A stretch of 64,000 nucleotides of DNA from Caulobacter sp. (lineage in GTDB: Bacteria; Pseudomonadota; Alphaproteobacteria; Caulobacterales; Caulobacteraceae): the NCBI GenBank assembly GCA_028291265.1, contig JAQGIK010000093.1, positions 29,303 to 93,302 of the forward strand, in the 5' to 3' direction. Each line of letters opens with the position of its first letter. Position 1 is the stretch's first letter. This document shows, piece after piece, positions 1 through 8,054 of this stretch. Under the pieces are notes generated by a model that saw nothing but the letters and a program-made list of their open reading frames with translations, was not told the DNA's origin and ran no database searches. The position numbers were made by a program, and so were the translations under genes.

Positions 1-421
1 CGATGGCGCCCGTCAGGACGGCCTCGAGTTGCTCGACCGTGTCGGGCTTGACGATGACCTGGGCCGCCCCCCGCAGCCGGCTGCGAAGACCATCGGTCGG
101 CAGGTTCGACGAGGTCAGCACCACCATCGTGAAACCGCGCTCCGCACGGCCCGCCAACGCCATAAGAAGATCGAAGCCGTTCTTGCGCGGCATATAGAGA
201 TCTATGAAGGCCAGATTCGGCGTGACCTCGCCACGCGCGATCATCTCCTCGGCCATCCCGCCATCGATCGCGCGCACGACCCGACCGACCATGGGATGCC
301 GCGACAGGACGCGCTGGATCAGGTAGGCGTCGGCTTCATTGTCCTCGACGACGAGCATGCACAGCCCAGGCGTCGCGTTCGCCGCGGAAAGTTCGAGGGG
401 CGCCGCCAGCGAAGTTTCCAT
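1..421 (-). CDS. Single-domain response regulator (receiver), 3' end outside window
   Basis: Reading the minus strand from an ATG at 421 gives an open frame of 140 codons that runs off the left edge. It has the receiver pattern: acidic pair Glu26-Asp27 in VVEDNEAD, phospho-acceptor Asp74 in FIDLYMPRKNG, the Thr/Ser site in VVLTSS and the conserved Lys in VIVKPD. The sequence resembles the Rcp1/CheY-like receivers that pair with soluble or phytochrome-type kinases. An in-frame TGA lies upstream with no other start codon before the ATG, which fixes the start. It is divergent from the signalling genes at 830-3183, so it may be a phosphotransfer partner of one of those kinases; that link is inference. 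No output domain is visible in the part shown. Confidence 0.85.
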   Translation of the reverse strand, partial: METSLAAPLELSAANATPGLCMLVVEDNEADAYLIQRVLSRHPMVGRVVRAIDGGMAEEMIARGEVTPNLAFIDLYMPRKNGFDLLMALAGRAERGFTMVVLTSSNLPTDGLRSRLRGAAQVIVKPDTVEQLEAVLTGAI

Positions 422-829
422 GACTAGCGCGCCCCGGCCGCTCTGGCGGCGGCTTCAGCCGTCCGCGGATCCCGGCAGAGCGATGGCGCAAAATATTCCG
501 TATTCATGGGTCGCCCACCCGCGAGTTTCCAGATATTCACATCATGATCATGTGAAATTATTCGTAAGGAAATCCATAATAAATCGATGTACTAACAACT
601 ATCGTAATCTTTTATTGTACTCATTTTTGCGTGACGAAACGCCACATTATCTTTTGCGATTTTTTGTGCAAGCTCCAGCCTGTTTAGTATATTTATTCAA
701 AAAAGCCTTCACAGGCGTGCTCGTTGAGCATACCACCCATGCGTGCTTGGTGTTTGAAATCACGGGCGAAAGCCAGACCCGCATCACTGGGACTAGTCGA
801 CGGCTTTGAGTTCATGGGGAGGAGGCGTG
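422..829. promoter_or_regulatory. AT-rich divergent intergenic region
   Basis: This 408-base gap separates two divergent signalling units. From about 530 to 790 it is conspicuously AT-rich, while the rest of the window is GC-rich. It contains a dyad at 537-555 and must hold the promoters of both units. A forward open frame crosses it (339-809), but that frame begins inside the antisense of the receiver gene, has no ribosome site and shows no recognisable domain, so I do not call a gene. Confidence 0.55.
537..555. promoter_or_regulatory. Inverted repeat, operator-like
   Basis: TCACAT and ATGTGA arms flank a 7-base centre (CATGATC) that is itself nearly palindromic. It sits in the AT-rich gap between divergent receiver genes, where a dimeric regulator could bind. 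The binding protein is unknown. Confidence 0.35.
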
Positions 830-1312
830 ATGAGTAATTTGACGATCAAAGCCCTGGGCAGACCAGCCGAACTTCTCCTCATCGAGGACAACTACGGCGA
901 TATACTGCTGACCCGGGAGGCGTTTCAGGACGCCAAGATCGCCAATAACCTCTCCGTCGCCGGCGACGGAGAAGAAGCCATGAGCATGTTGCGGCGGGAA
1001 GGTGAGCACGCCCATCACCCGGCGCCCGACCTCATTCTTCTCGACCTCAACCTGCCACGCATGGACGGGCGAGAGGTCCTGCAGGCGATCAGGGCCGACC
1101 CCGGACTCAACCGCATCCCGGTGATCGTGCTGACCAGTTCGATCGCCGACCGGGACATTCTCAGGAGCTATGACCTCAAGGCCAACGGCTACATCGTCAA
1201 GCCGGTCGATTTCGAGCGCCTGAAGGAGATCGTGGCGTCGATCGAGTCGTTCTGGTTCACCGTGGTGGTCTTGCCCAGCGCGATCGCCGTCGAGCCGTCC
1301 AATGCCGCCTGA
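830..1312 (+). CDS. CheY/Rcp1-like response regulator
   Basis: A receiver-only protein of 160 residues. Visible elements are the acidic residues Glu19-Asp20 in LLIEDNYGD, the phospho-acceptor Asp72 in LLDLNLPRMDG, Thr in VIVLTSS and Lys124 in YIVKPVDF. The long loop before the phosphorylation site is typical of Rcp1-type regulators used by phytochrome-like kinases. The start at 830 is preferred over an in-frame ATG at 806 because GGAGGAGG lies just before it. The gene overlaps the next one by 11 bases, so the two are translationally coupled and the downstream kinase is its likely partner. Confidence 0.9.
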   Translation: MSNLTIKALGRPAELLLIEDNYGDILLTREAFQDAKIANNLSVAGDGEEAMSMLRREGEHAHHPAPDLILLDLNLPRMDGREVLQAIRADPGLNRIPVIVLTSSIADRDILRSYDLKANGYIVKPVDFERLKEIVASIESFWFTVVVLPSAIAVEPSNAA

Positions 1313-2054
1313 TCCCTGTTGGGCCGACGGGAACGCCTGCCACCGCATCGCCGCCGAGGAAGAACTTCAATCCTTCAGCTACATGGTTTCCCACGACCTC
1401 GCGGCCTCGTTCCGCCAGGTCTCGGAATTCTCCCGCCTGCTGCTCGGCGAACTCGGCGAGGATCTGACGACCAGACAGTTGGCTCACGCCGCCCATATCC
1501 GCGCGGCCACCGAAAATTGCCAACTGATGATGGAGCAGCTTCTCGTCTATTCCCGCGTGCAGCGGAAGGATCTGGCCAAGGTGCGCCAGGACGCCAACAG
1601 TAGCCTGGCGCTGCCGATCCTGCAGCTTGCGGCGCAGGCCGCGGCGGCCGGCGGTGGGATGACGATAGAGCCCCTGGGCGAGGTCTTCGCGGACATGCCC
1701 CTGCTCGTGCTGGCCTTTCAACATCTGGCCAGCAACGCGGTCATGTTCCATCGTCCGGGCGTCGGGCCGCGGATCGCCGTCCAGCCCGCCCACGACGAAT
1801 GGGCGTGGCGGGTGCGGATCACCGACAACGGCGTCGGTGTCGAGCAAGCGTACAGGGAGAAGGTGTTCCATATGTTCCGGCGCCTGCACGGCGCGGACGC
1901 CTTTCCCGGTGTCGGCGCCGGTTTGGCGATCGCCCGGTGCATCGCCCATCGGCACGGCGGCGCCCTGATCTTCCTCGATCGCGACGAGGGGGCCTGCGTC
2001 GAGCTGGCCCTGCCGTGGGACGGGGGGCGTCCGCTGAGCCGGGCGACCGGCTAG
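1302..2054 (+). CDS. Soluble histidine kinase without a sensor domain
   Basis: A 250-residue kinase core. The dimerisation and phospho-acceptor helix carries His31 in YMVSHDLAASFRQ, the N box is HLASNAVMFH (Asn145), the G1 box is DNGVGV and the G2 box is VGAGLAIAR. There is no membrane segment, PAS or GAF domain, so input must come from another protein. This kinase core resembles the C-terminal half of bacteriophytochrome-type kinases. The gene overlaps the upstream receiver gene and sits 10 bases before a receiver-kinase gene, forming a three-gene operon. Confidence 0.9.
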   Translation: MPPDPCWADGNACHRIAAEEELQSFSYMVSHDLAASFRQVSEFSRLLLGELGEDLTTRQLAHAAHIRAATENCQLMMEQLLVYSRVQRKDLAKVRQDANSSLALPILQLAAQAAAAGGGMTIEPLGEVFADMPLLVLAFQHLASNAVMFHRPGVGPRIAVQPAHDEWAWRVRITDNGVGVEQAYREKVFHMFRRLHGADAFPGVGAGLAIARCIAHRHGGALIFLDRDEGACVELALPWDGGRPLSRATG

Positions 2055-2064
2055 CGAGAACCCA

Positions 2065-3183
2065 ATGCCCAAACTGTTCCTCGTCGTCGATGACAGTGAA
2101 GCAGAGCGCGAGCTCATGGCGCACACCTTGAGGAGCGCTTTTTCCGACGCCGAGGTTCGCACCAGCGGTCACCCGGCCGACGTCCCGCGACTGTGCGAAG
2201 CGCAGCGGTTCGATTGCGTCCTGCTCGACTACAACATGCCGGAACTGGACGGTCTGGCGCTCGCGCGACGACTCAGGGCGACCGACCCCTACCTGCCGAT
2301 CATCCTGGCCACCAACGTCGGCGACGAGATGCTGGTGGCGGAGGCGCTCCGCAGCGGGGCGTCCGACTACATCCCCAAGCCGCGCGTCACGCTCGAGTCC
2401 ATCGAGCGGATCGTCAATCGATGCATCCACACCTGCGCCCAGGCACGATTGATCGACGACCAGCGGGCCGAGCTTGAGAACTTCGCCTTTGCTCTGGCCC
2501 ACGACTTCAAGCAGCCGATTCGTCAGATCATCACCTTCAGCGGCCTGGTCTCCGAAGGCATGCTCTCCGGCCAAACGAGCGAAATGCAGCAACATCTGAC
2601 CTTCCTGAGCGACGCCGCAAGCCGCCTGGCCCGGCTGGTCGACGTGATGTCCCAGTACACGCTGCTCAATCAGCCCCCCGAGCTCGAAGACATCGACCTT
2701 GGCCGCGTGATCGGCTCCGTCAGGGCCTCGCTATCGGCCCTTCTGGAGGAGCGATCAGGTGAACTTGTGTCGACGGTCGACCTGCCGGTCATTCGCGGAA
2801 ATGAGACGCTTCTGATCCAGATTCTGGAGAATCTCGTGATCAATGGGCTGACCTATAACCGAAGCGCGGTTCCGCGCGTCGAGGTGGCTGCCCGGCCATC
2901 GGGCGAGGATTGGATTGTCGAGGTGCGGGACAATGGCATAGGCGTTGACGCCGAATACCTGGCGGAAATTTTCAACCCCCTGGTTCGCCTTCACACCTCG
3001 GCCGAGTATGCGGGTAGCGGCCTGGGGCTGACTTTGGCGCGCAAGGCGGTTCTGGCGCAGGCCGGAGCGATCTGGTGTGCGTCGGACTTGGGTGAGGGGT
3101 CGGTCTTCCACCTCAGATTGCCCGCCGCCCGGTCGGTTTCTAGTTGTTTGGTCCCGGACTTCGATGGGTTGGGTCGACCTTGA
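2065..3183 (+). CDS. Receiver-histidine kinase protein with an insertion-derived C-terminus
   Basis: A 372-residue protein. An N-terminal receiver domain has VVDDSEAE, phospho-acceptor Asp55 in LLDYNMPELDG, and IPKP. A histidine kinase core follows, with His146 in FALAHDFKQPIRQ, an N box in ILENLVINGLTYN, DNGIGV and GSGLGLTLAR. The arrangement matches receiver-kinase proteins that are switched by phosphorylation of their own receiver. The kinase fold is complete at about residue 358 (VFHLRLPAA). The remaining 14 or so codons are the antisense of the 3' end of an IS481-type transposase remnant, so the original C-terminus has been replaced. It is probably still active. It is the third gene of the operon that starts at 830. 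Confidence 0.88.
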   Translation: MPKLFLVVDDSEAERELMAHTLRSAFSDAEVRTSGHPADVPRLCEAQRFDCVLLDYNMPELDGLALARRLRATDPYLPIILATNVGDEMLVAEALRSGASDYIPKPRVTLESIERIVNRCIHTCAQARLIDDQRAELENFAFALAHDFKQPIRQIITFSGLVSEGMLSGQTSEMQQHLTFLSDAASRLARLVDVMSQYTLLNQPPELEDIDLGRVIGSVRASLSALLEERSGELVSTVDLPVIRGNETLLIQILENLVINGLTYNRSAVPRVEVAARPSGEDWIVEVRDNGIGVDAEYLAEIFNPLVRLHTSAEYAGSGLGLTLARKAVLAQAGAIWCASDLGEGSVFHLRLPAARSVSSCLVPDFDGLGRP

Positions 3184-3360
3184 ATCTGTCGGGTTCTTTG
3201 TCCAGATTTTGCAGACGTATTCGAAGGGGGTGAGCCCGCTCAGCGTCTTCAGCCGGCGAGCGAAGTTGTAGGCGTCGATGAAGTCGCCAAGGTGGCTACG
3301 CAGATGCCGCCTGTTCGTCACGTCGCGCCGACTGATCAAGAAGGAAAGGGTCTGCGCCAA
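3140..3360 (-). pseudogene. IS481-family transposase, C-terminal remnant with frameshift
   Basis: On the minus strand the translated segment HLGDFIDAYNFARRLKTL, then SGLTPFEYVCKIWTKNP, matches the conserved end of IS481-family transposases (DDE integrase core C-terminus). One base is missing after the codons for KNP. In the next frame the expected ending DRFKVDPTHRSPGPNN followed by a TAG at 3142-3140 is intact. Only about 70 codons remain and the catalytic DDE part is gone. I see no convincing terminal inverted repeats. The fragment overlaps the end of the receiver-kinase gene and abuts a truncated monooxygenase, marking this as an old insertion or deletion scar. Confidence 0.85.
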
Positions 3361-3983
3361 GCCGGACCCGCGCCAGAAGTGTTGCGGCCAAGCTCCAGGC
3401 CGATGGCCTTGCGGGTCGCGCTGCGGCCGCCATCGCAGCCGACCAGATATCGGGCCTCGACCCTTTCCCCGCTTGTCAGGGTCACCGTAACGCCCTCGTC
3501 GGACTGATCGACGGCGGCCAGGCCTGTATCATATTCGATCTTTCCGCCGAGCTTGATGAGGTGCGCCCGCAGGATCTCTTCCGTGCGCCACTGGGGGATC
3601 ATCAGCATGTTCGGATAGGGGAGCGCCTCCGATGACGGATGATGCGTTCCGAGGGAGCCGGTCTTGAAACCAAAGGGCCCAAAGTGGACCTTCATGAAGG
3701 GGTAGAGCGAACTCACGGCCACCATTTCGTCGGCGATGCCGATCAGGTCGAATATCTCGAGCGATCGCGGCTGGACGCCCTTGCCCCGCGATCCCAGAAA
3801 CGGCCCGCTGGCCGAATCGACCAGCCTGATCGGGATGTTGCGGCGCAGGAGCTCAACCTGATCGGCCGGAACCACTCGACCGTCAGCCGGCAGACGCCCG
3901 ACGAGCGCCCTGATACGGTTGCGCAGGAGGGTCTCGGTTGAGAAGTTGGCCGAAAAGGGTGGCGTCCGCGCCCTATCAACCAT
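3361..3983 (-). pseudogene. FAD-dependent aromatic-ring monooxygenase remnant
   Basis: From about 3872 downwards the frame reads ELLRRNIPIRLVD, then GSRGKGVQPRSLEIFDLIG and LVGCDGGRSATRKAIGLEL. These are the N-terminal region and the second FAD motif (DGxxS) of PheA/TfdB/MhpA-type flavoprotein monooxygenases, which are normally about 500 residues. Only some 160 matching residues are present. The expected GxGxxG nucleotide-binding motif before ELLRRN is absent from the frame, and the 3' two-thirds are replaced by the transposase remnant (the frame stops at 3336). The gene is therefore truncated at both ends and not expected to be functional. Confidence 0.8.
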
Positions 3984-3997
3984 GCCCTATCAACCAT
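3970..3997. repeat. Perfect 14-base tandem duplication
   Basis: The sequence GCCCTATCAACCAT occurs twice head to tail at 3970-3983 and 3984-3997, at the boundary between the monooxygenase remnant and the phosphatase gene. It may be a slippage duplication or a trace of insertion and excision in this damaged area. Confidence 0.8.
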
Positions 3998-4038
3998 TGC
4001 AGTCGGAAATTTCGCGCCTTGGGGAGACATTGATGCGG

Positions 4039-4986
4039 TCAACGGCCGACTTCCGCGCCATAGACCATCGAACCGTTGAAATCGCGAAACTCCAACTGAA
4101 GCGTGGCGCCGCTCAGCCGGAACACGGCGAAGCCCGAGCGGGACATCGCGAACAGCGTCCCGTCGAGGCGTCCGGTCGGCCGCACTTCCGAGCCAGCGCC
4201 GCTGCAAACGTAGTCCAGCTTGTCGATCCGGATGTGCTGCATGTCGTGGTCGTGGCCATTGATGTATGCCCGCACGCCGCGCCGCTGGAGGATCGGGACC
4301 AGCGTCTCGATCAGTTCGGGATTGTTCCCGTGAATGAGACTGCCGGAGTAGATGGTGTGGTGTCCGAAGACGAGCTTCACGGCGGCCGTGGAGCGGCCTA
4401 GTTCCCGGTCCAGCCAATCCAGTTGGGCCGCCGGGTCTTGTCCCGCCAGATTGAGCGCCATCGCCCCGCCAGGCTTTGCGCCATCGTAGTCGTTGACCAG
4501 CGGCGAGGTGTCGAGGAAGAAGAGGTCGAGCTGCGGCGCACCCATCTCAGCCCCCGAGATTTTGTAATACCGGCCGGGCATGCGCCAGCGCCGGTTGCCG
4601 GCGCTGTAGTCGATTTGGGCCTGAACGTTGCCGCGGTAGTCGTGGTTTCCGAGCACGGCGGGCCACGGCGTCTGCAAGGACGGCGCCGTGTAGATATCCT
4701 CGAAGGACGTTTTCCAACGTGGATCCTCGGCGGACTCGACGCCGTTCGGGTAGAAGTTGTCGCCCAGGGCTACGACCAGGCGGCTGTCCAGGGCCTTGGC
4801 TGCGATTCCCATCTGGTCGGCGACCGCCTGTTGGTGTGAAGCGCCGTCGCGGCCCCAATCGCCTATCGCCAGGAAGGAGAAAGATGGCTCCGTGGCCTGT
4901 GCGGCGCCGGCGATCAGGGCGGCGCCTGCCGCCGCCATGGGAAGGCCGATGACGAGATCGCGGCGTGAAATGTCCAGTGGGCTCAT
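4039..4986 (-). CDS. Tat-exported purple-acid-phosphatase-like metallophosphoesterase
   Basis: A 315-residue protein of the metallophosphoesterase superfamily, closest to tartrate-resistant (purple) acid phosphatases. The metal-binding motifs appear in order: GDWG (near residue 43), GDNFYPNG (75-82), GNHDY (113-117), FGHH (207-210) and GHDHD (244-248). The N-terminus has a twin-arginine signal (SRRDLVIG followed by an Ala-rich hydrophobic stretch to about residue 31), so it should be exported folded to the periplasm. The ATG at 4986 overlaps the stop of the efflux pump gene as ATGA, so it is the last gene of the RND operon. Upstream in-frame codons belong to another frame of the pump gene and are not part of it. 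Its substrate is unknown. Confidence 0.9.
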   Translation of the reverse strand: MSPLDISRRDLVIGLPMAAAGAALIAGAAQATEPSFSFLAIGDWGRDGASHQQAVADQMGIAAKALDSRLVVALGDNFYPNGVESAEDPRWKTSFEDIYTAPSLQTPWPAVLGNHDYRGNVQAQIDYSAGNRRWRMPGRYYKISGAEMGAPQLDLFFLDTSPLVNDYDGAKPGGAMALNLAGQDPAAQLDWLDRELGRSTAAVKLVFGHHTIYSGSLIHGNNPELIETLVPILQRRGVRAYINGHDHDMQHIRIDKLDYVCSGAGSEVRPTGRLDGTLFAMSRSGFAVFRLSGATLQLEFRDFNGSMVYGAEVGR

Positions 4987-7900
4987 GACGGGTCTCCGGG
5001 GCTCCGAGGCGACGCCTCGCGTCGGCGGGACATACCGCGCAGGGCGGCAATCAGGGTGGGCAGGGCGAACAGGACCAGCGGCACGCCCGCCAGCAGGCCG
5101 GCGATGATGGCGATGGCCAGCGGCCGTTGCAGTTCCGAACCGCGACCCAGCCCGAGCGCCAGAGGCGACAGGGCCAGGATGGCGATCAGCGCGGACATCA
5201 GGATCGGGCGAAGGCGGGCGGCGCCGGCTTCGATCAGTTCGGCCGCGCCGGCCTGCTGAACAGACTTCAGTTCGGCGAGGTAGAAGATGCCCAGCTCGCC
5301 AACGATGCCCAGCACCATGGTCAGGCCCATCATCGCGGAGATGTCGAGTTCGGTGCCGGTCACCCACAGACCGACGAAGACGCTCAGGGCCGACAGCAGC
5401 ACGACGGAGACCACGCCCGCGACCGCCACGAAGCTCTCGAAATAGAAAAGCAGCAGCAGGGAGACCAGGAACACCGCCGCCGCGAACACCAGGGCCAGGC
5501 CCTGGAAGGACTTCTGCTGCTCGGCGTAGAGGCCGCCGTACTCGACGCGGACGCCCGACGGCAGAGCGACCGTGGCCATGGCGGCCCGGACATCGCGCAT
5601 GGCCGAACCCATGTCGCGACCCTGCAGCCGGCCGGTGACCGGCACGAAGGGCTGCAGGTTCTCGCGCATGATCTGCGCCTGGCCCTGGGCGATGGTGATG
5701 TCGGCGACGCGGGAGAGCGGCAGCATGTGGCCGTCGGGGGCGCGGAGCAGAAGCCTGCCGTAGGACTCCACCCGATTGCGCAGGGCCGGCGGGGTCCACA
5801 CCCGGATGCCGACCCGCTTCTCGCCCTCGCTGACCTGGCTGGCCTCGGTCCCGCCGATCAGGGTGGCCACCTGGCTGCTGATCGCCTGGGGCGTCAGGCC
5901 CTCGACTGCGGCGGCCTCGCGGCGGGTGGTGATGACCAGGGCGTCCCCGGCCGGGCGTTCGCCATCAACCACCTCGATCAGGCCCTTCACCCCCTCCAGC
6001 TTCTTGGCCACCGTGGGCGCCAGCTGAGCCAGCACGGCCGGATCGTTGCCGAACAGCTTGACTTCAATGGGCTGGGGCACGGCGGTCAGGTCGCCGATCA
6101 GGTCTTCCATCAGCTGGATGGTCTCGATCTCCAGCCCGGGAGTCTCGGCGGCGATCCTGCCGCGGATATCGGTCATCACCTTCTCGATGCCGCGTCGCTT
6201 GCCGGTCTTCAGCTTGACGAAGAAATCGCCCTCGTTTGCCTCGGTGAAGGTGCCGCCCAGGGCCAGGCCGGTCCGCCGGGAATAGCTCTCCACGTCGGGT
6301 GTCGAGCGGATCACGGCCTCGACCTGTCGCAACAGCCGGTCGGTTTCGGGAAGGCTCATTCCGGGCGGGGCGACGTAGTCGAGGACAAAGCCGCCCTCGT
6401 CCATCTTCGGCATGAAGCCGGTCTGCACCTGGGTGTAGGCGAGGCCCCCCGCCAGGACCAACACCCCGGCGATCACCGCCACCGCCAGGCCTGCGCGGCC
6501 CAGCAACCAGGTCAGCCAGCGTCGGTAGGGAGCTGAAAGCCGCTCCATGAACCGGCCGCCCTTCTCCGCCTGTTCGATGTCGCGGTCGCGCAACCAGCGC
6601 TCGGCCAGCACCGGGGCAACGACCAGCGAGAACAGCAGCGAAAAGACCAGGGCCGCCGACATGGTCACCGCCAGGGCCTTGAAGAAGCCGCCGGCCACCC
6701 CCCCGAGGAAGGCCAGGGGCAGGAAGACCACGATGGTGGCCAGGGTCGAGCCGACCAGCGGGCGAAACATCTCCGCGGCCCCGGCCATGGCCGAGACGCC
6801 GTTTGTCGGGTCGCGCCGGGCTTCCTGCAGCCGCCGCATGACGTGCTCCAGCATGACCACCATGTCATCGACCACCAGCCCGACAGCGGCGGCCATGCCG
6901 CCCAGCGTCATCATGTTGAGGCTCATGTTCAGCACGCCGAGCAGCAGGGCGGTGGAGGCCAGCACGGCGGGAAGCATCAGGGCGACGATCAGGGTCAGCC
7001 GCCAGCTGCGCAGGAAGAAGAACAGAACACCGCCGGCCAGCAGGGCGCCCAGCAGGATGGAATCCCGCACACTGGCGGCGGCGGCGGTGACCAGTTCGGA
7101 CTGGTCATAGAATGTGGTGATCTTCGCTCCGGCCGGCGCCTGGGCCTGCAGCACGGTGATCTTTGACTTGATATCCTTGATCAGGGCGACGCTGTCGGCA
7201 TCGGGAGTCTGGCGGATATTGACCAGCACGGCGTCGCGGCCCTCGGCGGTCGCGCGGGTCCATTGCGGTGCGACCGAGGCGCGGACCTCGGCGATGTCGC
7301 CAACCCGAACCAGGCCGGCGGGCGTCGCCTTGATCACCGAATCGCGGATCGAAGCCAGGGTCGTCAGACGGTCTTCCGACAGCACCAGATACAGCCGATG
7401 GCGATCCTCCAGCCGGCCGACGCCGGTCACCTGGTTGTTGGCCGTCAGGGCGGCGGTCAGGTCCTCGACCGACAGGCCGAGCGGCGCCAGTCGCGCCGGA
7501 TCGGCCACCACCTGAAACTCCTTCTGCTGGCCGCCCAGCACCTGCACGTCGGCCACCCCGGCCGAGGCGGCGATCAGAGGCCGCATCTGCTGGTCGGCAT
7601 AGTCGCGCAGCTTGACCGGATCGACCGGACCGGTGATCGCCAGACCGAGCACCGGAAAGATGGTCGGGTCCATGCGCCGGACCTCGAACACGACCCCGGC
7701 CGGCAGATCGGGAACGGCGGCGTTGACGGCGGCCTCGGCCTGCAGGGCGGCGGCGACCATGTCCGAGCCCCAGTTGAAGCTGACGGAAATCTCGCCCGAC
7801 CCACGGCTGACCGTCGAGCGCAGGCCGGTCACCCCGGGGATAGCGCGCAGCCGCGCCTCCAGCGGTCGAATGACCTGAGCCTCCATCTCCTGGGCCGGCC

Positions 7901-8054
7901 GGTCGCCGGCCTCGACCGAGACGGCGATGCGCGGGAAGTCGATGTGGGGGAACAACCCGACCGGCAGGTTGAACACCGCCAGCAACCCGCCGGCGGCCAG
8001 CAGCACGAAGGCAAAAAGCAAGGAGCGGGTGTGGGTCTTGAGCCAGCCGGTCAA
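4983..8054 (-). CDS. RND-family efflux pump permease (system 1)
   Basis: A 1023-residue inner-membrane proton antiporter of the RND superfamily, the usual length. The first transmembrane helix (about residues 11-32) is followed by the large periplasmic porter domain, a cluster of helices from about 332, a second porter domain, and C-terminal helices to about 1010. The proton-relay Asp pair is at 396-397 in GLVVDDMVVMLEH. The sequence is less close to AcrB than system 2 and shares features (FPHIDFPRIAV near the N-terminus) with divergent HAE/HME-type pumps, so the substrate cannot be assigned. It starts with TTG at 8054, overlapping the adaptor stop as TTGA, and ends overlapping the phosphatase start. 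Confidence 0.92.
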   Translation of the reverse strand: MTGWLKTHTRSLLFAFVLLAAGGLLAVFNLPVGLFPHIDFPRIAVSVEAGDRPAQEMEAQVIRPLEARLRAIPGVTGLRSTVSRGSGEISVSFNWGSDMVAAALQAEAAVNAAVPDLPAGVVFEVRRMDPTIFPVLGLAITGPVDPVKLRDYADQQMRPLIAASAGVADVQVLGGQQKEFQVVADPARLAPLGLSVEDLTAALTANNQVTGVGRLEDRHRLYLVLSEDRLTTLASIRDSVIKATPAGLVRVGDIAEVRASVAPQWTRATAEGRDAVLVNIRQTPDADSVALIKDIKSKITVLQAQAPAGAKITTFYDQSELVTAAAASVRDSILLGALLAGGVLFFFLRSWRLTLIVALMLPAVLASTALLLGVLNMSLNMMTLGGMAAAVGLVVDDMVVMLEHVMRRLQEARRDPTNGVSAMAGAAEMFRPLVGSTLATIVVFLPLAFLGGVAGGFFKALAVTMSAALVFSLLFSLVVAPVLAERWLRDRDIEQAEKGGRFMERLSAPYRRWLTWLLGRAGLAVAVIAGVLVLAGGLAYTQVQTGFMPKMDEGGFVLDYVAPPGMSLPETDRLLRQVEAVIRSTPDVESYSRRTGLALGGTFTEANEGDFFVKLKTGKRRGIEKVMTDIRGRIAAETPGLEIETIQLMEDLIGDLTAVPQPIEVKLFGNDPAVLAQLAPTVAKKLEGVKGLIEVVDGERPAGDALVITTRREAAAVEGLTPQAISSQVATLIGGTEASQVSEGEKRVGIRVWTPPALRNRVESYGRLLLRAPDGHMLPLSRVADITIAQGQAQIMRENLQPFVPVTGRLQGRDMGSAMRDVRAAMATVALPSGVRVEYGGLYAEQQKSFQGLALVFAAAVFLVSLLLLFYFESFVAVAGVVSVVLLSALSVFVGLWVTGTELDISAMMGLTMVLGIVGELGIFYLAELKSVQQAGAAELIEAGAARLRPILMSALIAILALSPLALGLGRGSELQRPLAIAIIAGLLAGVPLVLFALPTLIAALRGMSRRREASPRSPGDPS

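Noticed and set aside
339..809. 156-codon plus-strand frame across the AT-rich gap
   Set aside because: It begins within the antisense of the receiver gene, has no ribosome site and no recognisable motif. The AT-rich stretch gives random hydrophobic codons.
3131..3360. Complete IS481 insertion sequence
   Set aside because: Only the last 70 or so transposase codons remain, with a frameshift. I could not find convincing terminal inverted repeats or the DDE residues.
4987..5799. N-terminal extension of the phosphatase frame by 271 codons
   Set aside because: This part lies in another frame of the pump gene. The Tat signal peptide at the ATG 4986 and the 4-base overlap with the pump stop fix the true start.
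5127..6536. 469-codon open frame on the plus strand
   Set aside because: It is antisense to the RND pump of system 1 and has a His/Gln/Asp-rich shadow composition.
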